Shown piece after piece: positions 1 through 12,751 of a stretch of DNA of 64,000 bases. Every line of letters begins with the position of its first letter. Position 1 is the first letter of the stretch. The notes under the pieces are model-generated. The model had not been told where the DNA came from, did no database searches, and worked only from the letters and a program-made list of their open reading frames with translations. The stretch covers positions 2,294,001 to 2,358,000 of the forward strand of contig CM062383.1 in assembly GCA_031310005.1 (NCBI GenBank), in the 5' to 3' direction. The position numbers were made by a program, and so were the translations under genes. The DNA comes from Dactylellina haptotyla. Its lineage: Eukaryota; Ascomycota; Orbiliomycetes; Orbiliales; Orbiliaceae.

Positions 1-1
1 A

Positions 2-439
2 CCGAAGAAAGGAAGAAAGAGAAAGCTGGGTCAAGAAGACAATTCCACTTCCCAGAAAGCAACGTCAGCGAAGAAGCAGAAAACGGAGCCGAAGACGAAG
101 AAAGCCGAGGCAAAGAAAGGGAAGACTGAGCAAAAACCACAAGTTCTGAAGAACAAAACTAATATCAAAAACACAAAGAAGGGGGATGGAGAGAAACCCC
201 AATCCAAAGGAAAAAAGAGAAAGCTCGCGGATGACAATGAGGAAGCAGCTCCACAACAACATAAGACACCGACGGGGAGAAAACCAAAAGCAGCGGTGGT
301 TATTCCGGACGGCGAAGAACCGGAAAAACCAACGGCCAAAAAGAGAAAAACGAGAGAAATAACCAGCCAAGCTAAGAAGACGCGAACTGTGGCAAATCTG
401 GATACTCCGGCGGTGATTGAAGTTATTGATGCGGATTGA
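2..439 (+). CDS. C-terminal tail of a Lys-rich nuclear-type protein (5' partial)
   Basis: An open frame runs from the window edge for 145 codons to TGA at 437-439 and ends with the residues TPAVIEVIDAD. The tail is very rich in Lys, Glu, Pro and Gln, with several basic clusters of the KKRK type that look like nuclear localisation signals. No folded domain is visible in this part, so the family cannot be named; DNA-repair and chromatin proteins often end this way, but that is only an analogy. The opposite strand is also open here, but its product is a low-complexity Phe/Ser-rich sequence typical of the reverse of a Lys/Glu-rich gene. The 5' part lies outside the window. Confidence 0.6.
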   Translation, partial: PKKGRKRKLGQEDNSTSQKATSAKKQKTEPKTKKAEAKKGKTEQKPQVLKNKTNIKNTKKGDGEKPQSKGKKRKLADDNEEAAPQQHKTPTGRKPKAAVVIPDGEEPEKPTAKKRKTREITSQAKKTRTVANLDTPAVIEVIDAD

Positions 440-3400
440 GATCGGCTGTTGAAGCTCGGTATTCTTGACCTCGAGTGGATGCATGTCATATATCCGTTGG
501 AGGATAGAGGAGGTTGATATTACACGCACCCTTGAGACATATAAACTTTTACGAATGATTGCGCAGTGATACCTTGTCAATGTTTCATGCATGTTTCTCT
601 CATCTGCGGGTTTCTTTATTTCGGCTCTACGGAGAAACATTTTATCGCCGGCTGTTTGAGACTGGCCCGATCAAGGATAGGGCTCACCCGAGGGTAGCAT
701 ATACACATTATTGAATAGGAGAAATTGGGTGAAGAGGGTTGCATGGACAATCCGAAGAACGGTTTTATTGTATGTACATGCGTTTAGACGGTTAGATAAC
801 CAAGAAAATGCCAAACCGCTAGATCCGCACCGTTTCTCGCGCGCTTTGCATCGACCTTGATAGGCGTCTGCAAAAAAACTAGTAGAACCAAGGAATCATT
901 CTCTTTGAAACCGGACCAGAGGTGCCGAAACCCTTATCCGGAGTGCGACGGTATCTCGGTCTGGAAAGGTCTTTCATCCCACGCATGTAACCCCATCTGC
1001 AATAGGATCCTCGAGGTTATAATACTCCGACATATAGTGATAGTGACATTTCACTATGCGACGAATGGGAAAAAGAAACCAAAAAGAATAAGAGAAACAA
1101 ATATATAGAATATGGGCTGCTGATTAATGCTGCGACGCAGAGGGTTAGTGAAGTCGAATGCAAAGGCATTGCTGTAATATCGATCGGTTCCGGGTATCGA
1201 ATACGAAAGCAGAGGGCGTTGGCTGACACATGTCATGCCACATGCTGGCCCCAGTTGGGGTTTTAATTATTTAGTTCGTTTTCTTAAATTTGATCGCGAT
1301 CGATTTGCAACATGTCCTAGGAGGAATAAATCCCATAGTGGCCAATAATCCCCTTGCGAATATCATAGTTGATTTTCCTATAGGGAGAGGAAGAAGACGC
1401 TTATGCACGCGGCCAAGTGGATTCGATGGTTCAATTTCGTCTGGTGCATGTGTTGGTCACAAAGAAATAGGCTATATCAGCGGTAATATAGCCTCACTGG
1501 GAAGGTCGTTCGCTCGTAGGTCCGGCTCGTGTTTTACGTTTCCGTTTGGTTTGGTGGCCTTGGCCGTCCGTCGTACGCGTGCCCGACGGCCAAGTTTCCC
1601 GGTGGTGTTCTCTCCGTCCTCCGTCCTCCGGACCCGCCCGAGAACCATGCCCCGCTCACATGTCGGGCACTCGAGCTTCGACCGCGATGTGATATCGGGG
1701 CGCTCCCCGGCACGATCGCACTGATTGACGGGCTTCACGAACCATCCCTCAACCCTCGACCCAACGGGTTCAGTCCTTCTCCCTGCAGCTGAACACCATC
1801 CTAACCATGGGAAGGGACGAATTGATTCAAACAGGTCGCCAAAATACCCGTCCACAGCCCCTTTCGCAAGTCATGTGATGGCGATGGCGTCTATTCGCAG
1901 TGTCTGCGCAGACCATGTACGGCCATGCTCGACCGTTTACAAGGCATTTGGGGGCTTTCTCGCAGTCGCCATAGGTCAATAACATGTCCTCTTAACTCCG
2001 TCGAATCGGGCCAATTGGTATTTTGATATCTTCTTGAAGCGGCATTCTAATTGCTCCCGGTGGCTATCGCGAGCGAATATTCTCAGCGCCATGGCGTTGG
2101 GGGCGGTTCTCTCTCAATCGATCGAGTGGCTTTCGATACGATCTGATTGGCGAAAATACGAACCTGTTCGCAGATCCATGCCCGGATCTGAGATTCCTGA
2201 TACCAGAGAGATTCATGGGTTCAACGGGTTCAGGCTATTTTATCCTTTTATTTTCAGCCTCAAAGACATTAAAAGCTTGAAAAGTGGATTGACATTCGTC
2301 ATACTTGATCCACCACCTGTGAAAGAATTGGTAGCGGAGGGGTTTGCGCGCGCGCGAGATTGCAAGGTCCATGGGAGGCTTCCTCGATATCAGGCCACTC
2401 GGGCACCACTACCGCCAACACCCCCTCTCAGGATACCGCCGCTCGGGGAAAAGATCTTCGCCTGGCCCGGTAAACGGATGTGCGCTGAACGATCGCGAAT
2501 TCAACAATCGGCAACAATCCTGGGGGGGGGGTTATAGCACGACGAGATATTGTTGATATTTCTGGCTCTTCAGGCAGGAAAATCACAGTTCGGCTGTGCC
2601 AGTGCGAAATATATTTACTATAATATATTCAATTTTAGCAACGATTTCAGTCTATTGGGCGGCACGTGTGCGTGCTTGTTCGGTACCAGGTCGTAAGCCC
2701 CATGGATTGCTAATGCATTACTGTGCACCCACAGGCGCTCTATCGCGACTATCAATTCCAAAATCAGTGCCAGATACACCAATATCGAGATATCCCAGGC
2801 TCAACGCCATATCTTTATGGCCATGGTTCTTTCTCTCATCCGATATTTTACATGCGAAATCCTGGAAAAACCCAGCCACTTGAAAAACTTGGAAGATCAA
2901 CTTGGATCATCCCACGTTCCCAAGGTTCAGCTCGGACCTTCCTCCTGAGAATTTACAAAGAGATCGGTGATTTCTCAAGTAAGAGAAATTTAAATCACTA
3001 ACGGCTGAGATGCGCAAGTAACTGTTAATACAGCCTGCAAATTTTTGCTGAAGATAAGTTATGATGCAGAGTTATGATGCATATCTGCCAACCTAAACTG
3101 GCAACTGGAGAACCCGGCCGTGCATCAGTCGTTCGAAAACGGCGGGCAACCCGCAGCTAAAATGCGCGTGTGGGGAAATTTTGAGGCCGGTGGCGCACTG
3201 ACTGCTGATCAGCTCTGGACCTAATCGCTTAAGAGCACCACAGTTCAAAATGCACCTGTATCAGGGTTCATGGTTAATTGAAGCCCGCACCGGTCACCGA
3301 TTAAGGAAGAAATCAGAAGTGGGACCGGACGGGTATCGCCGCAAAGAATACTGTTTATTTTCCAAGAATATGTCAAGACGGAGCATTTTACGAACTATGG

Positions 3401-5586
3401 CTTGCAAAACCAAAGCAAGTATCTGTTCGCATTTTGTTTCCTGTAAAGGTCTAGGACAGGATGTCATGGCGGGATGTATGGTTTAGGATACGAACGGCGG
3501 CCAGGTCGCCGCCGTTGGCGTTACTGCATCAAGTAAGTCTTGGTATACGGTGGTCAAGTCTGGCAATTCATCTTATGCTCGCTGGAAATCTGAGTCAACG
3601 AGAGGAAAAAAAAGGCTGCCAACGGGCGTACCTTGCACCGGGCACTAACCCTCCGGCCGGTCATTCTTTGAAAAAACGATTGAAAGACAAAATAATCAAT
3701 GCGTGAGACTACCTGTGTCACCGTGGAGGTGATCCCTGCACGTTATCTCAATTGACACTGAAATCAGTTCACTGAGCACCCCACACTAGAGGTCTATTTC
3801 ATCATCAATCATGCACAATAGCATTCAATCGGTCACCTGTTGCGCACAGGGTATGGAGCATCTGAGCGTTCCACTCAACCTCGTTCGAGAAATCCAGGCA
3901 GCGAAAAAGAGCAAGAGAAGGAACGGCCTCGGTAACTTCTTTTTCAGTTTTCGGAGAATTAATCATCAAATAGAACGACGAACAGGAAAAAATACCCATT
4001 TTGCCCATTATCCCCTAATTTGGCCGGCCATCTGGTCTCTCGCCTGAAAGCAATAGCCGGGAGTCATTCCCGATCTTGATCACTCTTGTGCTCTCGTGTC
4101 GCGGAACATGCCGCGACATTATTGTATTTTTCATGGCAAATTACCACGTTCCGCAACTTTAGCTCGTTCCGCGACATTAAAGCCTTTCTGCTATGTCTCG
4201 GGGATAATGAAAGTGAGCTCCCTTGTTCTTGAAGCCTAGTTGCTTCCCTCACGGCCACCCCGAGAAAACCGGGCGTTATCGATCATAATAACACTTCTGG
4301 GCTATTGCATCCACAATAATTTTGTCAGAAATTCCTCGCTTTGTTCCGCATGTGTTCATTCAGCTTTCCGAAACGCACACCCTCCAAGAAGAAAAAATTA
4401 AAAATTAAAAAAAGCCATTTTCGTCCTCTCAACGGCTCTCTTACATATCGACTTTGCTTGGGCCGGATTTCTGACCCGAAGAGTGGGTTTTCAGACTCCA
4501 CAATATCTAAAACACCACTCCACAACTTGGAGAAAGAGTTGACATGGGCCAGAGCTCTGCATGAATATTAGCCAGGGTTCACAACCATGCGATCTGATAA
4601 TAACTCCTCGCAAAATATGTTTTCTGCATACACCGGCATGTTCACAAATTTTGTGGAACACATATGCAGGTGCCGTGAATTCTCTTCTCACTCTTCAATT
4701 GCAATCCTTGGGTGTGTGTATTCCAGCCAGGGTTGTTTGTGTAACGCTTGAACCTCTCTCTCTGTGATCACTCTCACTTCACAAATGGGGCACGACGCAC
4801 CTAATCTTAAATCCGTGATCCGTGAGGAATTTGGAAGAAAAATTTACTATTCTTGTTATTATGCATATTGGTATTAACAAGATAATTGTGTAATTCTCAA
4901 GGATCATCGGGAAGTTGTTTTACGAATGGCATGTTGGGTGCCTGGACGGGTGGCACAAGTCACGGCTTCACGGGTGGTCGATTTACAGTACGCCGAGAAA
5001 CAGATTGCCAACTCGATAACCGCTGTCTTCGGGGAGGTGCAAAACCGTGGCCGAGCGCACGGGAAACTCATACTGGGATTTGGGGTCGCGGGAGACGTTT
5101 TGAAACTATAGTTCTTGAAAAGACTTAATCGCTACCTCGCCAATTGGGCTAGTAAACATGCAGAGTAAAAAAAAAGGGCGATGCTATACTAAGTAAATAA
5201 ATATACGAAGCGAAGGGAAGACCAAATCGTCTATGATGATCGACCGGTCAAGCTATGATAAAGGTATTTGTACAGATAGATGGTGGGTAGAGGGTTGAGG
5301 GCAGATAATCGAAGACGGAGCGCAAATGATGATAGCGTTTCTTTCTCATGATCTCGTGTCATAGCGCTAAATACACGTTCTGGGCTACGAATAGCGCTTG
5401 TCCGGTCATCTTGTCGTTTCCAAATCGTATATACCAACAAAGTGAAGAAAGGGCTATGAAGAGCGGGAAAGACAAAAGGCAAAAGAGAAAGGAAACAGAG
5501 TGTGAGTATTCAAAAAGACTCAGGTTTTATCTATTATGACCAACGTGCAAAAAGTTAGGAATGGGAGAATGAAGTCAAACTTTTAA
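440..5586. other. 5.1 kb stretch without a supportable gene
   Basis: Only short, low-quality open frames occur on both strands, none longer than about 170 codons and none with a recognisable motif, signal peptide or consistent splice pattern. Base composition is mixed rather than extremely AT-rich, so heavy RIP is not obvious. I see no terminal repeats of a transposon and no tRNA. Positions 4098-4179 hold a palindrome and repeated CCGCGACATTA words, described separately. The last few hundred bases are the 3' flank of the gelsolin-type gene. Confidence 0.5.
4098..4179. repeat. Palindrome plus direct repeats of CCGCGACATTA
   Basis: GTCGCGG and CCGCGAC face each other across six bases (4098-4117). 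The word CCGCGACATTA occurs at 4111-4121 and again at 4169-4179, with related GTTCCGCA words at about 4148 and 4344. Inverted CGG/CCG triplets resemble binding sites of dimeric Zn2Cys6 regulators, but the spacing and function are unproven. Confidence 0.35.
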
Positions 5587-8500
5587 TCAGAAATCCATCA
5601 TGCCCATCGCATCGCGAAGACCCATTGTTAGCTTAACACTCGGGCTTCGTGTAGGGTGCCAGGCTGTCGGTGTCTTTGAGTCTTCCCATCGTCTGAACAC
5701 CGCTTTAAGTTCCTTCGGCGCACCCCCAAGGACAACATTGCTCTGAGGCACGAACGGACGGTCTTCGTTCGAAGCTGCCATGATGCTATATTCCTGAGTG
5801 AAGAGAAGAGCGTGCTGGAAGTCAAGACGCTTGTTTTGCGCTTGCTCTCCAACAATGATGTAAAGTTCGAAAAATGCGTCAACAATATAAATGTTCGTTG
5901 GGTCGAGGTCAGCTTGAGCGAACGGATAAATCTCGATGGCCTGTTTAATGGTTAGCGATTAGTGGCACCGTATAGTTAGAGATTGGTAACTTACGGAGCT
6001 TGGAGCTTCGTGGTCGACCAAAAACAGCCTAGTGGAGTAATGCATATGCTGAGGTTTGAGGCTCCAGTATTGTGCCTGTGCCTGACCACCGGGCTCGCCA
6101 CCCATCATGTCTACAAAGAACTCTGGCTCTTTATCTTCATCGATCTGCTTTACTTCATTGTCGTTTGCGAGGTCAAAGGATGCGATTCTAGCGGCCTTGA
6201 GCTCGTCCGTAGAGGCACCTTTGCCCTTCCAGAGGTAGAGTCGGTCGGGTGTGGAAATTATGTATGGGAAACCGCTGCATAAGTGAGTGAAGTGGATATC
6301 GACTTCGTCAAAGGCGATACCACCAGGGACCTTGCGGCAACAGAGCATGTATGGAATGTCTTGTTGAATACGGGCTCTAGAGCCGCGGCGGGTTATGATT
6401 ACACCGCCCAACGCCTCGACAAACCGTGGGACTTCCTTGCCTTGTTGAGTAACAATCTGTGCCAAAAATTAGTTCTTGCCTAAATTATAAAACAAAGGGC
6501 GTCGAAGGTACTTACAAGTCTACCATCGTACTCCCTAGCAAGCCGTCGAGCAGATAGCTGCGCCTCTTCGACAGTTCCCAGCGATACTCTATCACCACTC
6601 CACAAGAAAACCTCAGATGCCATCATCCCACTATTTTCCATGTAGGAGTGTAGACACATATAGAGACCATCTTCGTAGAGAACGTGTTCTTGACCAGGTG
6701 GAACCGGATCTTTCTTCCCGTTGATGCCGGTAATCTCCCAAACTTGCTTCTTAAGGGTCTGAACATGCTCGCCACTCGGCTTCGGCTTCGATTCCAAAAG
6801 TGGCAGAACATCAATTCCGCCTTTAGGAGGAGATGTGACTGGCCCAGTAAAGAACTGCGAGAGATACTTGGCGGCATCTGCACCGACGACACTAAGCATA
6901 TTGTCATCAATGACCCTAGAAGTACCAGCCCGTAGTGGTGAAGGAACGGAGCTAGTGCTACCTGCAGCTTGAGGTGAACGGTACACCCTTGAGCTTTCCA
7001 TGGCGGCGACCTCATCTTGATAGCTTGGCAATTTGATCATGCCCTTACGCTGAGGAGTGGTTTCCGGAGTCGAGTTCGTGGAGCCCCAACGTGTGATTGA
7101 GTCTTTGACAGAAGGGGCCACCATTCCCTCAGCGTCTTCTGGTTGGAAACTAGGCTTTGATTTAAGTGGCGGTTGCGGTAAAGGGCGAGGAGCATTAGGC
7201 GACGGAGTAACACTCGCGGATGGCGGAGTAGGCAATCTTCGGGGTGTAGCGCGTTCCTGAGGGGTGGCGAAAAAAAGCGGCTTGACAGCAGGTAGCTCTT
7301 CTTCCATGCGGCGAGAACCTAGTGGGGATCTTGGTTTGGATATTGGTGTTGAAGGGTTCGTGGGGGGAGTAACGAGACTGTCTCGCATGTTCAATTGAGA
7401 ACTTCTGCCTCTCAAAAGTGGAGATTTAGCAGGAGTTGGTGGCTTGTCTTTCCTCTCTGGTGTTTGTTGAGGGTCTTCCTCCTCGTATGATTGTATGGAT
7501 ACCGTTGATGGTCTGCTGGGGGTGACGGGAGCGGGGGATGAGGATGGACCACCAAGTCCATTCTGTCCTAACGAGCGTCGTGTAGGATTAATAGATCGAG
7601 GCTGTGGAGAGAATGTAGATTTTGATTTAGTAGGCTCCGCACTGCCTGATGGTGTAGCAGATGCAGCAGGAGCACGTCTCCTTGGTCCACGGGCACGACT
7701 CTTAGTCATGTGTGTTAGCTCAGGCCCTTGGGTAGATTCAGATGATTTGGTAGTGACTGCACTACTGGAGCCAGGTTTACCCATCCCAGGAAGACCTTTC
7801 GAGATAAGACCTGCGAGGGCAGGATTAAATCGGTCGGCGAATTTGTTCGACCCGGGCTTCTCAATCCGAGCTGGGGCCGAAAATTGCTTTGAGACGACAG
7901 GCATTGAGTTTTCTTTGCCCTCAAAGACTGCGTCACCACTTTCCGGAGAGAACGAGCGTTCCACATCTCTGTCATCGAAGCTTACTGGAATAGTCTGGGA
8001 TCGGCCGAAAGTTGGCTTTGTGGGAGAAACATTGGGGGAGTTCTTGGTAGGCGAGGAAGGCCGCAGTTGAGAGCGAGCAACCGAGACTGTTGCTTTCAAA
8101 GGATCGGGCGCTTGGTATTTCTGGGGCCCGGAACTTGGTAGCAAATTGCCACGGGCAGCCATGACGGTCTCTTTGAGTTCATTTGGAGGTCTGTAATTCT
8201 GCGGACCTCCCCTATCTTGAAGGGAAGCTTTGGCAGCTAAAACTGTCTCCTTGAGCTCGTTTGGAGGCCTGTAGTTTTGAGGACCGCCACGATCCTGCAG
8301 TGCAGACTTTCCTGCTAATATTGTGCCCTTGAGTTCGTCTGGAGGTTTGTAGTTCTGCGTTTTGCTAGGGTTCAACCTTGCTCGGGCGTCCAGGAAAGGA
8401 ACGCCGTCCTTTTTGGCCTGAGCTTTTTCTCTGAGACTGGCTTCACGAGCTGCACGAGGATCTATAGGTGCGGTTGTTGATGTCACGCGCTCAAAGACAG

Positions 8501-10644
8501 GCTTGCTCTTGACTGGCGGCTTGTCTTTAATGTCGCTGCCGTTGACAGGTTTATCTGGAAGAGACGGCTTTGCGGGTGGAACTGGTCGGGGAATGGACGA
8601 CGGTGCATCCATTTTCATTGGCTCGCCAAAAGTTTCTTCGGCAACTGTTGGTTCGGAAGGTGCTGCAAAGTCCATGGATGAGGGTGGAGTAAAAATTTCG
8701 CTGAGTGGTCTTTTCGATAGCATGGCAGACTTTGGTTGGACGGCAGGTCTCATGAAACTAGAATCGAAACGAGGTTGGTCCGATGCCTGAGAGTCTACAG
8801 ACATCTTCCGCGGAACGGCATTAGCAGCCATCCTGGCGCGAGCTCGTTCCTCACGGATAGCTGCGGCATCTTTGGCATTTCTAATGGATTTCTCGCGGGT
8901 AGGCGATCTCTGCGAGTTTTCTCTTGAGGGAGAGAACATGGGCGGCTGGGACCCGATTATAGGTGCGATGTCTTTCTGCAATGCCGATTCCAACCATGAG
9001 GATTTCGTGGGACTCCATCGACGGGGATTCATGGTTTTCGAGGGGGACGCAGGCGGAGTAGCTTCTGGTCTGCCTCTCCACCCATCTGTAGAAGTTGTCA
9101 TTGTGGAAACCACGGACTCTGTAGGAGATGTCTCTCTTCCCCGTCGTTCCTCGCCGTCTTTATCATCTAGTCCAGGTGTACTGCCCCTCGATAGAGTAGA
9201 AAGACCACGCTCACGTCGAATAGAGGCTGCCCACTCCTTGTCCGACATGCTGCCACCCGCTTTTGACAGGGATCCCGTTGGAGTTCCAGTGGGGCCTTTT
9301 CTCATCGAAGCTTCTCGTTTCAACATAGCACTAGACACAAAGCCTCCAATTCCCTTTGTCGGGCTTGCTGGACGAACCATCTTGTCTGGCGATGTTCTCC
9401 CACTAGTTGGCATAGTATATGTCGACGGCATAGGTGAACTCTCTTCTTCCTGGAGCGACAGACCGGAGAAAGATGCTTCGATCTGTTGGTGAGCTTTGGA
9501 AACTGATGATTGGGTTTTCAAAATGGGTGTTGTTTCACTAGCACTCAAAGGTTTTTCATCTGGAAGAGAGTCGAGGAACGAATTTTTGGGAAATGTTCTG
9601 GACTGGGTTGGAGTGGAGAATGTCGTCGATGCACTCGCATTGGACATGGATGAAGTAGGTCTCGGAGCCTCAGGTGTCCTCTGTAATATATATATTTAGT
9701 TCTTGAACAATATTCAATGCTAACTGGAGAGCTTGACGAACCTCTGACATCCCGGGGAGAGCCATTCTCCCGCTGCTTGCAAAGTTGTCTTCAGCATCCT
9801 TTCTCAAAGCTGCAGATTTGAATCCACGTTCCGGGGTTTGTCTAAAGTATGAAGGGTCTTTTGAGCCCAAGTTCTTGGCTATTTGGTCTCTTGATATCTC
9901 GCTGCCAGCGTCACTTTCGTTGTCATCTCCCGCAACGCTACTACCTCGTGAGAAGGACGATGGGGTGAATGAGGTCCTCTCTCCAAAAGCTACGGACTGA
10001 GGTCTCCGCTGTTGCCACGAGAGTGGTTGTCCGCCTCGGTTGAATGGCCGTCTGGTGGAGCCGGAGACGGACGCCGGGGAGGGAGAGAAGGTATGGCTGG
10101 CGGTCTTAAGCGAAGGAGTTGATATTGTTGCCGGCTTAGCTGGTGGGGTTGGCAAGGGCCTGGATTCACCCGTCAGTCTTTGGAGGGCATCATTTCTATC
10201 GCTCTCTTGAGCTGTATCCTGGGCCGGCTTGACAGCGGCGGGTGGCACGGTTGATTTGTATGCGAGCGGCGACTCCTCGGCGGGCCGTGTCATCGGGCTG
10301 CTGTCTGCAACTTTGGACTTGTAGCTCAGCGGCGTTCCAAGCGGCGTCAGTTTTTCCGGAGACAAGGACCTCGCTCGTTCTGTAGACCGGAAGGAAGAAG
10401 AAGAAGAAACAAAGTCAGCATGACTGACACCTGGAGCATTGGGAGTCGGGTCGCCGGGCCTAGCCGCGAGGAGGGGTCTACAACCTGCTCGTAACCTCTG
10501 TCTTGCCTCCCTGCGGGCGAGGATATCTTCCTCTAACTTGCGAGTTCGTTCCTCATCTTCTCTATCCCTCTGTTCGTCCAGCTCTCGGATTCGCTGCAGG
10601 AACTCAGTCACTTGGTTGTCGTCGGCCTCCGAAGGCTGGTCCAT
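5587..10644 (-). CDS. DUF4045 / gelsolin-repeat actin-associated protein
   Basis: Four exons join in frame: 10644-9742, 9680-6516, 6456-5995 and 5940-5587, giving 1627 aa. Introns are 61, 59 and 54 nt; the first has a GTTCGT donor, the other two GTAAGT. The first ~1250 residues are Ser/Pro/Lys-rich and disordered, opening with a Glu/Arg-rich helix (residues ~5-50), as in fungal DUF4045 proteins. Within this part lie about four tandem copies of a ~26-residue unit (NYRPPNELKETVLAAK and variants). From ~1260 to the end there are gelsolin-like folds (VWEITG, LYLWKGKG, IYIVDAFFELYIIVG). Gelsolin repeats bind or sever actin; by family knowledge this is a cytosolic actin or septation factor. The start is the first ATG of the long frame. 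Confidence 0.85.
8060..8375 (-). repeat. Coding tandem repeat, ~26-residue unit, about four copies
   Basis: Successive units begin YKPPDELKG, YRPPNELKE, YRPPNELKE and YQAPDPLKA, and the first two are followed by the linker LQDRGGPQN. The two central copies are nearly identical in protein, suggesting recent duplication inside the DUF4045 gene. Confidence 0.8.
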
Positions 10645-11493
10645 GGTGAAAGCTTCCGATAGGCCGGGATATTCAACGATTTACGGGTGAGAACGGTCAA
10701 TACATAGAGATTACAGACGATATGAAGGTCTGAATTGGGATCAGGTGGATTGCCAGGTGTCCGGGATGGTGAACAGGTGTCGAAAGAAAGAAAACACTAA
10801 GAAGGAAAAAAATTCTAGCTGCAAAGGAATGCTGGAACCCAGGGTATCTTGCGTGGGCTAATCCGAAGCCCTCAGGCACAGGCCGCAGGAGGAAGAGGAG
10901 GCCGTTGCAGAGAATCGTCACGGGCAATGGGGTATATAAGAGAGGTCGTGGGAGAGCGGCTGCGGCGGAGGGGAGACGCAGAGCTGGGAGCTGGAGACGA
11001 TTTCAATGCCGAGGGGAGAGGTTCACTTGACTTTCACAGCTGGACTGGACAATTAATTGCAAGGGCACACTGGCCGAGTGACGAGCGAACGGGAGGTGGT
11101 TTGGGCTTCTGGCCAATGGCGTCCGAGGCACCCCTGCTGGTGTTTGTACTTTCTCGTCGGCGCCGTCGATAATAATAAAACAGAGTAGCAGCAAAAAAAA
11201 AACATGCAAAATGTAAACAAAGAACCCCCCATCGCCCGACGGACCCCTCGCCCAATCGCTACGGCCACCTTTTCTTACGAGCGGCGGACGGTCTGGGCGG
11301 GAAACGGGAGAACTCGTGTAGTTAACGTGCGCATGGCCTTCTATTTCGGGGCAATAAGGCTGAACCTCACCAGCAAGGCCCGGCGATTCCGATCAACATC
11401 AAGCTCGCTCCCCGGCCTGGCCTTCGCGTCAGATGGCACAGATATATATATATATATATATTCCTGACTCGAGCCGCTCCCATCCTTCTTCTC
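10645..11493. other. Intergenic: promoter side of the DUF4045 gene and 3' flank of ARL2
   Basis: No credible coding frame. It contains a pure (TA)n tract at 11442-11461 just downstream of the ARL2 stop. The GC-richer stretch 10840-11160 probably holds the promoter and leader of the DUF4045 gene. Confidence 0.5.
11442..11461. repeat. (TA)n microsatellite
   Basis: A perfect run of about ten AT dinucleotides directly after GATG-GCACAG, in the intergenic region downstream of the ARL2-like gene. Confidence 0.95.
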
Positions 11494-12421
11494 TCAGTAC
11501 AGAAAGAGCCGCTCCTTCGCATCTGTGACCACCCACTCAAGGCCCTCGCCCAGATTCTCGCCCGTCATCGCGCTGCACCTTAGAATAGTCCACTTGTGCG
11601 ACACAATCTCGTCCAGTTTGAGGCCCTATAATTTATATCAAAGTGCCGATTAGAGCCCCCAACCTCCCAGTGCACATATAATCGATTGTGAAATCTATAA
11701 TGCAAACTCACATCTTTGATCTCCTCTGTTGACATGCACCCATTCACATCGGTCTTATTTGCGAACACCAGCAGAGAGGCGCCGACCAGCCTCTGTAGGT
11801 CTCACCTGTTCCGTTAGTTTTTTTTGTTTACATTACACCCAAAAGATATCGAGGAAGAGGAGAACACTAGCCTCCTCCAGCAGCAAGCCGTGTAGCTCTT
11901 CCTTGCAATCGTCGAGCCGAAACCGATCCGTCGCATCGACAACCCATATTAGGGCATCCGTCTTCTCAAAGTAATTTCGCCAATATGAACGTAGCGTCTT
12001 TTGCCCGCCCACGTCCCCTGGAGACGAGAATTTTTTTAGTCGACCGTCCTGCGAGAGTCAAAATCTCTTTGTTTTGATGACATACAGATATTGAGCTTGT
12101 ACCTAGCAACACCCGTCGACCGTCAGCCAGCCATTCTTATTGAAACAATAGCTGATATATATCCACCGTGCTTCTTACCCTTCATATTCGATGGTCTTGA
12201 TGATGAAGCCTAGCGTCGGGCTGACAGTATTCACGTCCTCCTTCATGATTTGCTTCACAATGGTCGTCTTCCCGGCATTGTCGAGTCCTCTGTAATAGGT
12301 CGACAGGGTCAGTTTGTCATCTGGTCGTACCAAGATCTTAGCTGCGGCTTCGAAGCACGTACAGCATTAGAATCCTCATCTCCTTGTCCTTCAACCTTGC
12401 TTTCCGGAGTATCGACAGCAT
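11494..12421 (-). CDS. ARL2/Alp41-type small GTPase (tubulin-folding cofactor pathway)
   Basis: Six exons join in frame: 12421-12363, 12289-12179, 12102-12086, 12017-11872, 11792-11712 and 11625-11494, giving 181 aa, the usual Arf-like size. The P-loop GLDNAGKT lies at residues 21-28, WDVGGQ at 63-68, and FANKTD supplies the guanine-specificity motif. The long match to ARL2 ([33 protein letters not shown]) points to the Arl2/Cin4/Alp41 branch, which regulates tubulin cofactor D and microtubule biogenesis. The protein begins MLSILRK without Gly2, so no N-myristoylation is expected. Exon 3 has only 17 nt. Intron 4 (11871-11793) must start with GC to keep the frame (LLLEE joined to RLVGAS), a GC-AG intron. 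Confidence 0.92.
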
Positions 12422-12751
12422 CTTGAATGGTTGATGGTGTTATGTTCTGAATCCTTCCTGCTATGCTCTGCGTTACGGTCTAACACCCAAGTTGTTGTTC
12501 TGGAGCTAAAGTCTGTCTTGGACGAGCTGTGTGTTTTTGTTCGTCTCGCTAACCAATCAGTCGACGTCGCTGAAGGACTTCAAGCTTCTCAAAGCACCAG
12601 AATGAGCTTAATTATAGTCCGACTTTCGTGAAATAACTCAAAGGGATTTTTTTATTTAGAAGGATGCTATAAGATACCTACTATAACGAATATATGTTAT
12701 GGCATAGTGTTTTCTGTCGCTCGAACTATTAATTTTTAAGAACCCAATTAC
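12422..12751. other. Intergenic between ARL2 and F-box genes
   Basis: Promoter and leader of the ARL2-like gene plus the AT-rich 3' flank of the F-box gene. Nothing else is visible. Confidence 0.5.

Noticed and set aside
31-640. Minus-strand open frames rich in Phe, Ser and Leu opposite the Lys-rich tail
   Set aside because: They are the reverse-complement shadow of a Lys/Glu-rich coding sequence and have no protein-like features.
440-5586. Possible decayed transposon in the long empty region
   Set aside because: No terminal repeats, target-site duplications or transposase/reverse transcriptase fragments were seen.
7495-9492. Plus-strand frames up to 206 codons inside the DUF4045 gene
   Set aside because: They lie antisense to a long, spliced, motif-supported gene and show only shadow composition.
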